DNA of 12,320 nucleotides from Roseburia sp. AF12-17LB (GTDB taxonomy: Bacteria; Bacillota; Clostridia; Lachnospirales; Lachnospiraceae), in the NCBI RefSeq assembly GCF_003479605.1, contig NZ_QUHR01000010.1:1-12320 (forward strand). Direction: 5' to 3'. Of the stretch, positions 5,583 to 12,320 are shown one piece after another. The notes below the pieces were generated by a model. It worked only from the letters and a program-made list of their open reading frames with translations, made no database searches and had not been told where the DNA came from. The stretch's first letter is position 1. The number at the start of each line of letters is the position of its first letter. The position numbers and the translations under genes are program-made.

Positions 5583-6197
5583 TTAACTACCGGATACGAC
5601 ACCAAGTTCCAAAAGCCTTCTCTTTGCCTGCTGCTGATTCTGAAACTGTATGCCTGTAATGCCAAGCTTTTCTGCCGTCTCTATGTTTTCCGGACGGTCG
5701 TCTATGAATACACATTCCTGTGGCACTAAATGGTATCTGTCCAGCAATAGCTTATAAATTTCCACTTCCGGCTTGATGCACTTCACCTGATAGGAAAAGA
5801 TTGCTCCGGTAGTCTCCTTTTCAAAAGAAAGTTCTTCTGTTGCTTTTTCATAAGTGCTCTTTGGAAAATTAGATAATATATAGGTATGATATCCATTTTT
5901 CTCAAGGCTTCGTATCCACCGCACCGTATATGGATAAGTACGAATCGTCTCTCCTACATGGTCATAAAAGAGTCTGATTTCTCTTTCATAATCCGGTGTT
6001 TCCTTGATGCATGCAGCAATAATCTCTTCATCCGGCTTTGCTCCCCGGTCGAATTCGTTCCAGGTTACGGAACGGACGGTAGCATCCGCCACACATTCAA
6101 AAGTTTCCCCCTCAAAACCGAGCTTATGAAATACTTCTTCCCAGCAAAAGTCTACCAGCACTTTTCCTACGTCAAAGATTACATTTTTTATCATCAC
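5583..6197 (-). CDS. HAD-superfamily hydrolase (subfamily IA, YihX-like)
   Basis: Cytosolic phosphatase-type protein, 204 residues. HAD motifs in order: D9 in FDVGKVLVDF (nucleophile; the second Asp of DxD is Gly as in YihX and epoxide-hydrolase-like members), Ser in ILSNFPKS (motif II), Lys in KCIKPE (motif III), and FIDDRPENI (motif IV). A small helical cap lies between motifs I and II. E. coli YihX dephosphorylates glucose-1-phosphate, but this gene could act on another sugar or nucleotide phosphate. It starts 15 bases after purA with an AAAGG site, so it is co-transcribed with purA; a role in nucleotide turnover is only suggested by that. ATG ATG at the start leaves one-residue ambiguity. 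Confidence 0.9.
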   Translation of the reverse strand: MMIKNVIFDVGKVLVDFCWEEVFHKLGFEGETFECVADATVRSVTWNEFDRGAKPDEEIIAACIKETPDYEREIRLFYDHVGETIRTYPYTVRWIRSLEKNGYHTYILSNFPKSTYEKATEELSFEKETTGAIFSYQVKCIKPEVEIYKLLLDRYHLVPQECVFIDDRPENIETAEKLGITGIQFQNQQQAKRRLLELGVVSGS

Positions 6198-6212
6198 AAT
6201 CTGCCTTTATTC

Positions 6213-7487
6213 TTAACGATAAATGATATCATTTCTTCCCGGTCCGTTAGAAACCATGGTAATCGGATATCCAATCTGTTCTTCAATGAATTCTACATAT
6301 TTACGGCAGTTTTCCGGAAGGTCTTCGTATTTCTTAATTCCACGGATATCTGTCTTCCAGCCCGGAAGTTTCTTTAATACAGGTTTTGCTTTTTCAAGCT
6401 TTGTGGTTACAGGGAAGTCTGTGGTTACTTCTCCGTCGATTTCATATCCTACGCAAACCGGAATCTCATCTAAATATCCTAAAACATCTAACACTGTAAA
6501 TGCTACATCGGTAGTTCCCTGCATGCGGCAGCCATATTTACTTGCCACGCAGTCAAACCATCCCATACGTCTTGGACGTCCTGTGGTTGCACCGAATTCT
6601 CCGCCGTCTCCGCCACGTTTTCTTAATTCATCCGCTTCTTCGCCAAAGATTTCGCTAACGAATGCACCTGCACCAACAGCAGAAGAATATGCTTTACATA
6701 CAGTAACAATTTTCTTAATCTCATATGGTGGAATTCCTGCACCGATTGCACCATATGCAGCCAATGTAGAAGAAGATGTTACCATCGGATAAATTCCGTG
6801 ATCCGGATCTTTTAAGGTTCCAAGCTGTCCCTCTAAGAGAATGTTCTTTCCTTCTTTGATTGCTTTATCAAGATATAAAGAAACATCACAGACATACGGA
6901 GCAACCATATCACGGTACTCATGTAATGTATTTAATAATTCAGTTTTATCCAGTAATGGTTTGTGGTACATATGCTCCAACATAATATTTTTCATTTCAC
7001 AGATACGGTCTACCTTTTCTGCCAAAGTATCTTCATCGAAAAGTTCACTTACCTGAAAACCGATTTTAGCATATTTATCTGAATAAAATGGTGCAATACC
7101 TGACTTGGTTGAACCGAATGATTTCTTGCCAAGACGCTCCTCTTCGTACTGATCAAAAAGCACATGATACGGCATAACAATCTGTGCACGGTCAGAAACC
7201 AAAAGCTTAGGTGCCGGTACATTACGGTCTGTAATAGACTTCATCTCATTGAAAAGCTTCGGGATATCAAGTGCAACACCATTTCCGATAATACTTGTGG
7301 TATGTCCGTAGAACACTCCTGATGGAAGGGTATGTAATGCAAATTTTCCGTAATCATTTACGATAGTATGTCCTGCATTTGCACCACCCTGGAAACGGAT
7401 AATAATATCTGCTTCCTTTGCAAGCATATCAGTAATCTTGCCTTTTCCTTCATCTCCCCAGTTTGCACCAACTACTGCTGTAACCAT
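6213..7487 (-). CDS. purA: Adenylosuccinate synthetase
   Basis: GTP-dependent joining of IMP and aspartate to adenylosuccinate, the first committed step to AMP. 424 residues, full length. Visible: N-terminal P-loop-like WGDEGKGK with D12, GGANAGHTIV with H40, GSTKSGIAP for IMP binding, TTGRPRRMGWFD for the aspartate/GTP region, and C-terminal ISNGP-like VSNGPGRNDII. ATG at 7487 follows AAGGAGG at ideal spacing. It heads the purA-HAD operon. The leader carries a promoter, a terminator-type hairpin and palindromic repeat copy 2; no known purine riboswitch was recognised in it. Confidence 0.98.
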   Translation of the reverse strand: MVTAVVGANWGDEGKGKITDMLAKEADIIIRFQGGANAGHTIVNDYGKFALHTLPSGVFYGHTTSIIGNGVALDIPKLFNEMKSITDRNVPAPKLLVSDRAQIVMPYHVLFDQYEEERLGKKSFGSTKSGIAPFYSDKYAKIGFQVSELFDEDTLAEKVDRICEMKNIMLEHMYHKPLLDKTELLNTLHEYRDMVAPYVCDVSLYLDKAIKEGKNILLEGQLGTLKDPDHGIYPMVTSSSTLAAYGAIGAGIPPYEIKKIVTVCKAYSSAVGAGAFVSEIFGEEADELRKRGGDGGEFGATTGRPRRMGWFDCVASKYGCRMQGTTDVAFTVLDVLGYLDEIPVCVGYEIDGEVTTDFPVTTKLEKAKPVLKKLPGWKTDIRGIKKYEDLPENCRKYVEFIEEQIGYPITMVSNGPGRNDIIYR

Positions 7488-7545
7488 TTTTATTTCCTCC
7501 TTATAATAAGAAATATGTTCTTCTCGCTGCTCGCGTAACTATGAG

Positions 7546-7610
7546 AAACACGCTTTACGAGCTACTCGCGGAGCGTTTTTTACTTTACAGGAAAGCAATT
7601 TCCTGTAAAG
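7546..7610. repeat. Dispersed palindromic repeat, copy 2 (longer form)
   Basis: The 28-bp palindrome at 7583-7610 is identical to copy 1. The flank AAACACGCTTTAC (7546-7558) is also shared, but between the two stands 30 bases (7553-7582) bounded by CTTTAC direct repeats. That segment holds its own nested hairpin (ACGCT/AGCGT enclosing CGAG/CTCG) followed by TTTTTT on the plus strand. Copy 1 looks like copy 2 after deletion between the CTTTAC repeats. It lies in the purA leader. Confidence 0.8.
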
Positions 7611-7611
7611 C

Positions 7612-7640
7612 AAAAAAGAACCGGTGTAAAAACCAGTTCT
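7612..7640 (-). terminator. Terminator-like hairpin in the LysR-purA gap, leftward
   Basis: On the minus strand AGAACTGGT pairs with ACCGGTTCT (one G-U pair, positions 7617-7625 and 7632-7640, six-base loop), followed by six T (7612-7617). It ends the LysR transcript, and with the promoter at 7658-7686 just upstream it could also attenuate purA. A further perfect hairpin CTTATAC/GTATAAG (7697-7713) directly follows the LysR stop but has no T-run. Confidence 0.75.
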
Positions 7641-7657
7641 CTGCTTCTTACTTTCTG

Positions 7658-7686
7658 ATTATAACGAATCAGATATTATAAGTAAA
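7658..7686 (-). promoter_or_regulatory. purA: Probable purA promoter, leftward
   Basis: TTTACT (7681-7686), 17-base spacer, TATAAT (7658-7663) on the minus strand. A dyad TCTGATT/AATCAGA (7654-7660, 7667-7673) covers the -10. Arm length and loop size (7 and 6) equal those of the dyad in the promoter at 5510-5538. The RNA would meet the hairpin at 7612-7640 within about 12-40 bases. Confidence 0.55.
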
Positions 7687-7715
7687 GTCAATATTCCTTA
7701 TACTCGGTATAAGTT

Positions 7716-8603
7716 TTACTTATGTTGTAATAATTTCAACAATTTTTCTGCTGCTGCAGTCAACGGAACCCTGTCATCTGAAACAATACAGAACTGTCTG
7801 GCAGGAATCTTCTTATTAAATGTAATCTGAAACAGTTCCCCCTTTTCAATTTCTTCCTGAGCAAAGTCCCTGACCACATTTGCTATGCCAAGGCTCCTTT
7901 TCGCAAACTGTATCAGCATATCGCTGGTGGCAAGTTCTATCTCCGGATGAATCACAACGCCTTCTCCCAGCAGAAATTCCTCTACATATTTTCTGGTAGA
8001 GGTATTTCCCTCCAGGCACATAACCGGCAGATGTTCCAATTCTTTATAGCTTAATTTACCGCCCTTTAAATATTCAAATTTTCGTCCTGCCACAAAGACA
8101 TCTTCTATCTCACGCACCGGAATCACATGCATATTCTTCGTTGTCTCCATGGGCGTGCTGACTACACCAAAATCAATTCTACCGCTCTGCAGATATTTCA
8201 GTGTCTCCGGTGTCGGTGCATTGGTAACTGTAATTCTGATTTTCGGATACTGCTCATGAAACTGTTCCAGATAAGAAAGCAGATAAAACTGCAGTGTCAT
8301 ATCGCTGGCTCCGATACATACTTCTCCGCTGGTCAGCTCCTGCATTTCAAGGAATTTGCGTTCGCCTTCCCGGATGGTCTCATAGCCCCGCTGCACATAG
8401 CCGTAAAGTGTCTGCCCCTCTGCAGTCAGACGCACCCCTCTGGATGTCCGCATGAAAAGGGTGGTTCCCAGTTCCCGCTCCAAATTACGGATTGCCTGGG
8501 ACACTGCCGGCTGTGAAACATTCAGTTCTTCTGCTGCCAATGTAATACTGTGAAGTTTTCCTACATAATAAAAAAATTTGTAATATTCTAAATTCGTATT
8601 CAT
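7716..8603 (-). CDS. LysR-type transcriptional regulator
   Basis: DNA-binding regulator of 295 residues. Residues 1-62 form the winged helix-turn-helix (ITLAAEELNVSQPAVSQAIR as the helix-turn-helix, LFMRTSRGVRLTAEG as the wing). Residues 90-290 form the periplasmic-binding-protein-like effector domain (GEVCIGASDMT, RIDFGVVS). LysR proteins usually control the divergent neighbour, here the MATE transporter 148 bases away, and themselves. The start ATG 8601-8603 matches the family N-terminus and has no Shine-Dalgarno; a TATAAT sits so that transcription would begin on the ATG itself. Effector unknown. Confidence 0.95.
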   Translation of the reverse strand: MNTNLEYYKFFYYVGKLHSITLAAEELNVSQPAVSQAIRNLERELGTTLFMRTSRGVRLTAEGQTLYGYVQRGYETIREGERKFLEMQELTSGEVCIGASDMTLQFYLLSYLEQFHEQYPKIRITVTNAPTPETLKYLQSGRIDFGVVSTPMETTKNMHVIPVREIEDVFVAGRKFEYLKGGKLSYKELEHLPVMCLEGNTSTRKYVEEFLLGEGVVIHPEIELATSDMLIQFAKRSLGIANVVRDFAQEEIEKGELFQITFNKKIPARQFCIVSDDRVPLTAAAEKLLKLLQHK

Positions 8604-8609
8604 GAGCGA

Positions 8610-8618
8610 ATTATACCA
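8610..8618 (-). promoter_or_regulatory. Extended -10 promoter giving a leaderless LysR mRNA
   Basis: Minus-strand TGGTATAAT: TATAAT at 8610-8615 with an upstream TGn. Six bases (8604-8609) separate it from the ATG, placing +1 on the A of the start codon. No good -35 at 17 bases. Confidence 0.55.
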
Positions 8619-8638
8619 TAATTAAATTGATTTTTACA

Positions 8639-8667
8639 TTGTCATTTTTATTTTACCAATGTATACT
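8639..8667 (+). promoter_or_regulatory. Promoter of the MATE gene
   Basis: TTGTCA (8639-8644), 17-base spacer, TATACT (8662-8667). Start expected near 8674, leaving about 78 bases of leader. The -35 lies 20 to 25 bases from the LysR -10 on the opposite strand, so a bound LysR could control both. Confidence 0.6.
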
Positions 8668-8708
8668 AATCCCGTTTCCAAAGAATATAGTACTTTTTTC
8701 TCATATAG

Positions 8709-8725
8709 TGCAGAACATTTCTGCA
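8709..8725. promoter_or_regulatory. Perfect dyad in the MATE leader
   Basis: TGCAGAA and TTCTGCA around CAT, followed by six A. It lies about 35 bases downstream of the expected start and 26 bases before the ATG: either an operator acting as a roadblock, or an RNA hairpin just before the ribosome site AAAGGAG. LysR sites normally lie upstream of the promoter, so a second regulator is possible. Confidence 0.45.
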
Positions 8726-8751
8726 AAAAATTATGAAAGGAGCTTATAATT

Positions 8752-10101
8752 ATGACGAAAGATATGACAACCGGAAATCCACTGAAATTAATTCTTTTCT
8801 TCTCACTTCCTGTATTGTTCGGAAATCTGTTCCAGCAGTTCTACAGTATGGTAGATACCATCATTGTAGGACAGTTTTTGGGAGAAGATGCCCTGGCTGC
8901 TGTAGGTGCAACCGGTTCTATTATGTTTCTGGTACTTGGTTTTGCATCCGGACTTGCCCAGGGATTCGGTGTTATGGTATCACAGGCTTTCGGTGCAAAG
9001 GATGAAAGCCGTTTAAAGCATATTGTTGCTTTATCCTTCCTCTTAACCATAATCATTTCCGTGGTTCTTACCGCATTGACTGTTACTACTTCCCGGGAGC
9101 TTTTAATCTTTATGAACACACCGGATAATATTCTTGATATGGCAGACTCTTATATCCGGGTTATCTTCTGGGGTATCATTACCAGTATGATGTACAATGT
9201 TGTTTCCGGAATTTTAAGAGGTGTTGGTGACAGCAAGACTCCATTATACTTCCTGCTGTTTTCCTCCGCTCTTAATATTGTGCTGGATTTATTCTGTATT
9301 GTAACTTTAAAACTAAATGTTGCAGGTGCTGCATATGCCACCGTAATCTCACAGGGTATTTCCGCTGTTCTCTGTCTTATTTATATGTACCGTAAATTCA
9401 CGATTCTCCGCACCAGAAAAAGTGATTACTACATCGACCGCGTGACAACCGCCCAGATGATGGGACTTGGTATCCCGATGGCTTTGAACTACTCTCTGAT
9501 AGCTGTTGGTTCCATGATTCTTCAGTCTGCAGTAAATGTATTTGGTTCCAGTGCTGTTGCAGCCTTTACTGCTGCATCCAAGGTAGAACAGATTTCTACC
9601 CAGCCAATGCCGGCTCTTGGAACCACAATGTCTACTTACTGCGGTCAGAACTTAGGTGCCGGAAAATACGAACGCATCTTCGATGGCATGAAGAAGGCCT
9701 TTGGAATCGCCCTTGGAACTGTTGCAATTGCTGCATTCATCTGTACTGTATTTGGCCGTTCCATTGTTTCCCTTTTCTTAAGCGAACCGACGGAAGCCAT
9801 TTACAGTTATGCCACACAGTACTTAAATACCATCAGCTGCTTTTTCTTCTTTCTTGCTCTTATTTACCTTTATCGTACTTCTTTGCAGGGACTTGGAAAA
9901 GGTATCATGCCTATGGTCAGCGGTATCTTTGAAATGATTTGCCGTGTCGGTGTCGTATGGCTCCTTTTAAATCCATATGGATACTGGTCAGTCCGTCTGG
10001 CAAGCCCGGTAGCATGGATTGGTGCCGGTGTACCACTTATGATTTCCTATCTTGTTTGGAAGAACCGGAAAAAGAAACAGCTCTGCAGTCAGGCTGTATA
10101 A
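8752..10101 (+). CDS. MATE-family multidrug efflux transporter
   Basis: Inner-membrane, cation-coupled exporter of drugs or metabolites, 449 residues with 12 predicted spans in two halves. The N-terminus MTKDMTTGNPLKLILFFSLP then FQQFYSMVDTIIVGQFLG is characteristic of the family in Clostridia; D35 in span 1 is at the place of the coupling Asp of NorM-type pumps. Spans 7-8 repeat the theme (GLGIPMALNYSLIAVGSM, AAFTAASKVEQ). ATG at 8752 follows GAAAGGAGC at good spacing; the ATG at 8733 is in another frame. Divergent from LysR, which likely controls it. Substrate not readable. Confidence 0.95.
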   Translation: MTKDMTTGNPLKLILFFSLPVLFGNLFQQFYSMVDTIIVGQFLGEDALAAVGATGSIMFLVLGFASGLAQGFGVMVSQAFGAKDESRLKHIVALSFLLTIIISVVLTALTVTTSRELLIFMNTPDNILDMADSYIRVIFWGIITSMMYNVVSGILRGVGDSKTPLYFLLFSSALNIVLDLFCIVTLKLNVAGAAYATVISQGISAVLCLIYMYRKFTILRTRKSDYYIDRVTTAQMMGLGIPMALNYSLIAVGSMILQSAVNVFGSSAVAAFTAASKVEQISTQPMPALGTTMSTYCGQNLGAGKYERIFDGMKKAFGIALGTVAIAAFICTVFGRSIVSLFLSEPTEAIYSYATQYLNTISCFFFFLALIYLYRTSLQGLGKGIMPMVSGIFEMICRVGVVWLLLNPYGYWSVRLASPVAWIGAGVPLMISYLVWKNRKKKQLCSQAV

Positions 10102-10131
10102 AATCCTGTGCCTGCAATGCTGCAGCAGAAA

Positions 10132-10169
10132 AGAAGCCCCATTCTGAATAATCAGACGATGGGGCTTCT
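10132..10169. terminator. Bidirectional terminator between converging genes
   Basis: AGAAGCCCCAT (10132-10142) pairs perfectly with ATGGGGCTTCT (10159-10169), with an inner TCTGA/TCAGA stem and ATAA loop. It sits 30 bases after the MATE stop and about 30 bases after the stop of the leftward zinc-ribbon gene; the minus strand continues TTTTCTGC and the plus strand ACTTTAC, so T-runs are weak on the plus side. Confidence 0.75.
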
Positions 10170-10200
10170 ACTTTACTTATTACTTATTTCCTATTCCAGT

Positions 10201-10953
10201 TTATGCAACCGGATTTCCGCACTTGGTACAAAACTTATTTCCAGCTACAAGCGGAGCACCACATTTACTGCATACCGGCTGTACTGGCTGCTGTGGCTGT
10301 ACTGGCTGGCTCTGGAACTGCCCCTGCTGTGGCGGCATTGGCTGTCCCTGGAACTGTCCCTGCTGCTGTGGCGGCACTGGCTGTCCCTGGAACTGTCCCT
10401 GCTGTGGTGGCACATTTCCATACATATTCTGCTGTGGCATTCCCTGATATCCGTTCATCATTTTCTGTCTGATTAATGGTTTCTCAGCCTGAAGTACGTT
10501 GATAATAATCAACAGATCCAACACTACAATTGCCAGAATAAACAATATATTAAATATAAATCCGGCTGTAACTTTCGCTGTACAGTAATTATCTGTTGCC
10601 TCCTTATTTACTCCGACGCAAAGTGCAATCCAGAAAATAAAGTCAACAACAGCACAGCTTCCGGATGCGATTGCAGCAATTTTATCTTTTAATACGCTCT
10701 TTAAGCACCAGAGAGCCAGCATAGCGATTGGAAGCAGCAGCATTATGATGCAGATTATTTTCGGGTCTGTTACACTTTCACCCTCTATCTTAATACCTGT
10801 CATAGCTTTAAAAGCGCTGATTTTAATATTTCCATATCCTGCACAGGATACCATAAATGATGGCACAAAGAAAAATACCATTAACAAAATAGATAACAGA
10901 CGAATGATATTTTTCACATGAATGTGCTTTGTAAAATTATTTCCAGAATTCAT
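10201..10953 (-). CDS. Four-span membrane protein with Gln-rich repeat and C-terminal zinc ribbon
   Basis: 250 residues. Four hydrophobic segments (about 15-36, 64-84, 93-114, 128-152). The stretch FFVPSFMVSCAGYGNIKISA after span 1, with a Cys and a following MTG, resembles a family of Clostridia membrane proteins of unknown function that carry zinc ribbons. After the last span, 165-226 is a disordered Gln/Gly/Pro linker with repeats of [11 protein letters not shown]. The C-terminus is a treble-clef-like zinc ribbon with C228, C231, C242, C245 (CSKCG and CTKCG), probably cytoplasmic. Usually such ribbons stand at the N-terminus, so this is a reversed arrangement. ATG at 10953 follows AAAGGAGAAG, which abuts the stop TAA of the upstream gene, so the two are coupled. 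Function unknown. Confidence 0.88.
   Translation of the reverse strand: MNSGNNFTKHIHVKNIIRLLSILLMVFFFVPSFMVSCAGYGNIKISAFKAMTGIKIEGESVTDPKIICIIMLLLPIAMLALWCLKSVLKDKIAAIASGSCAVVDFIFWIALCVGVNKEATDNYCTAKVTAGFIFNILFILAIVVLDLLIIINVLQAEKPLIRQKMMNGYQGMPQQNMYGNVPPQQGQFQGQPVPPQQQGQFQGQPMPPQQGQFQSQPVQPQQPVQPVCSKCGAPLVAGNKFCTKCGNPVA
10276..10413 (-). repeat. Gln/Gly/Pro coding repeat in the zinc-ribbon gene
   Basis: Residues 181-226: three units [37 protein letters not shown], then a degenerate fourth. On the plus strand the unit GTCCCTGGAACTGTCCCTG recurs almost without synonymous change. The same bases occur in the upstream gene at 12168-12320. Confidence 0.85.
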
Positions 10954-10964
10954 TTTCTTCTCCT

Positions 10965-12320
10965 TTAGTTTCCAAACTGAGTTAAATTATCAGTTACTTC
11001 GTAAGTATAATCAACCTTCTGAGTTACAACCAAATCATTAAACATCTGTGCCCCATCTGTATAACCCTCAACATTATCCCATCCATCATCATACTCTAAA
11101 TCAGTATATCCTTCGATATCACCATATGTATTAAAGTTCTGGCTTCCATCGGATAATGCCATAATATTTGTATATTTTACCGGGAAGTATACAACAGTTG
11201 GCTCAAATGCATTTTCTGCACTGGTTACAGTTGTCGAAAATACCAGATAAAGGACGTTCGTATCACCCCATGTATCACTGTTTTTTGCAACCAGATAATA
11301 AGAACCTTCATAACTGAATCCGGAATTTCCAATATAGGAATTGTTATTTGCAAAATATGCATCTAACGCATCTGTTGCTTCATTTTTCATGGAATCCAGA
11401 TTGTCTGCTGAAATATCTGCAGCAGATGTTACATAAGAATCTACTCCGGATACAATATATTCTTTTGATGTCTGTGTGAATTTGTAACCATTTGCCAATG
11501 CATTCTCTTCTGATTCATCAACTGTTAAAGTTACGGTATCTCCGACATCAAGACTGTCATAATCTTCAAAATTGAACCACAGATAACGTAAATAGTCATC
11601 CTCTGAATTATTTGTCCAGTTTGGATATACATAAGGTGGTGTTCCCGAAAAGGTTACTTCGATATCTTCAAACGGATCAACTTCTTTTACTTCTTCCAGT
11701 CCTTCTACTGTAAATTCCTGTTCTTTGGAAAGAATTTTAACTCCTGCTTTTTTCTCATAATCTTCATCCCATGAAGCAGTAACAGTTACCACATCCCCAT
11801 TTGACAGGTCTGAATCCGGTTTCACATCAAAAGTAATACTGTCAATCAAATCCCAGTTACTGCTTCCCATCACATCAGCAAGGTCACTCCAGTCAAGGTC
11901 ATCAAGAGATTTTACATTTTTAAGTTTCTTTCCCTGTGCCTTGATAACAGCTTCACTGAATCCGGTCTCGTCGAAATCAACATATGCTGTTCCTGCTGTT
12001 TCATATCCGTTATACTCTACAGAAATATAATCGTTGATATTTACTTTCTTTTTCTGATTCTTCACTACCACAAGTGCAACAATTGCAACTACTACAACTG
12101 CAATGACCGCAATAAGCAATGCCCATAACTGTTTCGTCATCTTAAATGGTTTCTTAGGCGGGCGTGCCTGCTGTGGCTGTCCCTGGAACTGTCCCTGCTG
12201 CGGCTGTCCCTGGAACTGTCCCTGCTGTGGTCTTCCCTGGAACTGTCCCTGCTGTGGTCTTCCCTGGAACTGTCCCTGCTGCGGCTGACTCTGGAACTGT
12301 CCCTGCTGCGGCTGTCCCTG
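10965..12320 (-). CDS. Membrane-anchored protein with Gln-rich repeat and large acidic extracytoplasmic domain (5' end off the window)
   Basis: The frame is open from the right edge to TAA 10965-10967, so the ATG at 12138-12140 is internal and not the start. From the edge: 50-odd residues of QPQQGQFQG repeats, linker ARPPKKPFK, one strong membrane span ([16 protein letters not shown]), basic stop KNQKKK, then about 360 acidic residues outside the cell. In that part two similar modules are seen: [15 protein letters not shown] with [13 protein letters not shown], and [16 protein letters not shown] with [12 protein letters not shown], an internal duplication of a beta-rich domain. The C-terminal third ([20 protein letters not shown] onward) is a separate domain. 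By analogy with zinc-ribbon/TM proteins beginning [19 protein letters not shown] after the span, the missing N-terminus may carry a zinc ribbon. It is coupled to the downstream four-span gene. Function unknown. Confidence 0.85.
   Translation of the reverse strand, partial: QGQPQQGQFQSQPQQGQFQGRPQQGQFQGRPQQGQFQGQPQQGQFQGQPQQARPPKKPFKMTKQLWALLIAVIAVVVVAIVALVVVKNQKKKVNINDYISVEYNGYETAGTAYVDFDETGFSEAVIKAQGKKLKNVKSLDDLDWSDLADVMGSSNWDLIDSITFDVKPDSDLSNGDVVTVTASWDEDYEKKAGVKILSKEQEFTVEGLEEVKEVDPFEDIEVTFSGTPPYVYPNWTNNSEDDYLRYLWFNFEDYDSLDVGDTVTLTVDESEENALANGYKFTQTSKEYIVSGVDSYVTSAADISADNLDSMKNEATDALDAYFANNNSYIGNSGFSYEGSYYLVAKNSDTWGDTNVLYLVFSTTVTSAENAFEPTVVYFPVKYTNIMALSDGSQNFNTYGDIEGYTDLEYDDGWDNVEGYTDGAQMFNDLVVTQKVDYTYEVTDNLTQFGN
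12168..12320 (-). repeat. 27-bp coding tandem repeat (QPQQGQFQG units) running off the edge
   Basis: Period 27 bases, nine residues per unit; about five and a half units are visible, with variants GRPQQ and QSQPQQ. Bases are nearly invariant between units, so the array is young or kept uniform. Its total length is unknown because it crosses the window end. Confidence 0.9.

Noticed and set aside
7488..7715. Purine-type riboswitch in the purA leader
   Set aside because: The hairpins are explained as terminator and palindromic repeat; I saw no conserved core of a known purine or ppGpp/PRPP riboswitch.
8841..9119. Minus-strand frame inside the MATE gene
   Set aside because: Antisense shadow of transmembrane codons.
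10108..10476. Plus-strand Leu/Trp-rich and Cys-rich frames over the zinc-ribbon gene
   Set aside because: Antisense shadows of the Gln-rich repeat; no start signals, and they cross a terminator hairpin.
12103..12288. Plus-strand frame encoding a Cys/Pro/Trp repeat peptide ([11 protein letters not shown] units)
   Set aside because: It is the exact antisense of the QPQQGQFQG array; the regular look comes from the coding repeat on the minus strand and it has no ribosome site.
12168..12320. Tandem repeat considered as a CRISPR or satellite
   Set aside because: Units are contiguous with no variable spacers and keep a reading frame of nine residues.

Overview
The window looks like a chromosome segment from an anaerobic gut Clostridia, most likely a Lachnospiraceae member. 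This rests on the moderate-to-low GC, the protein style (pyruvate kinase without the extra C-terminal domain, a LysR of the 'NLEYYKFFYYVGKLHSITLAAEELN' type, zinc-ribbon membrane proteins with Gln-rich linkers), strong GGAGG ribosome sites and sigma-A promoters. No database search was possible, so genus is not claimed.

Region 1 (1 to about 2316) is accessory DNA, visibly richer in A+T than the rest. It holds the probable right end of an IS3-family insertion sequence (1-52), a leftward tyrosine recombinase with an intact catalytic domain but a missing or disrupted N-terminus (82-957), a roughly 350-base divergent control region with a perfect dyad, and a nitrilase-superfamily amidohydrolase (1397-2164). 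It ends in the 3' part of a tRNA gene (about 2280-2316) followed by a terminator. This is the pattern of a genomic island integrated into a tRNA 3' end, with the window showing the end distal to the intact tRNA (attR). Short TGAACAC direct repeats occur near attR and in the 3' end of the integrase gene.

Region 2 (2418-7716) is leftward backbone. One group is: promoter, terminator-like hairpin, palindromic repeat, small secreted/anchored protein (4980-5384), 45-residue membrane microprotein (4745-4882), pyruvate kinase (3269-4699), NYN-LOTUS protein (2479-3255), bidirectional terminator. Upstream lies a second group with the same leader layout: promoter, terminator hairpin, identical 28-bp palindrome, purA (6213-7487), HAD hydrolase (5583-6197). 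The two leader cassettes share sequence and architecture although their downstream genes are unrelated.

Region 3 (7716-10169) is a divergent pair: a LysR-type regulator, apparently transcribed as a leaderless mRNA, and a MATE-family efflux pump. The MATE gene ends at a hairpin shared with the converging genes beyond it.

Region 4 (10201-12320, running off the right edge) is a leftward two-gene operon of membrane proteins sharing nearly identical Gln/Gly/Pro repeats of the QQGQFQGQP type. The downstream one has four membrane segments, the repeat and a C-terminal zinc ribbon. The upstream one has the repeat at its cytoplasmic side, one membrane segment and a large acidic extracytoplasmic domain with an internal duplication. 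This pair and the duplicated leader cassettes are the most novel items here.
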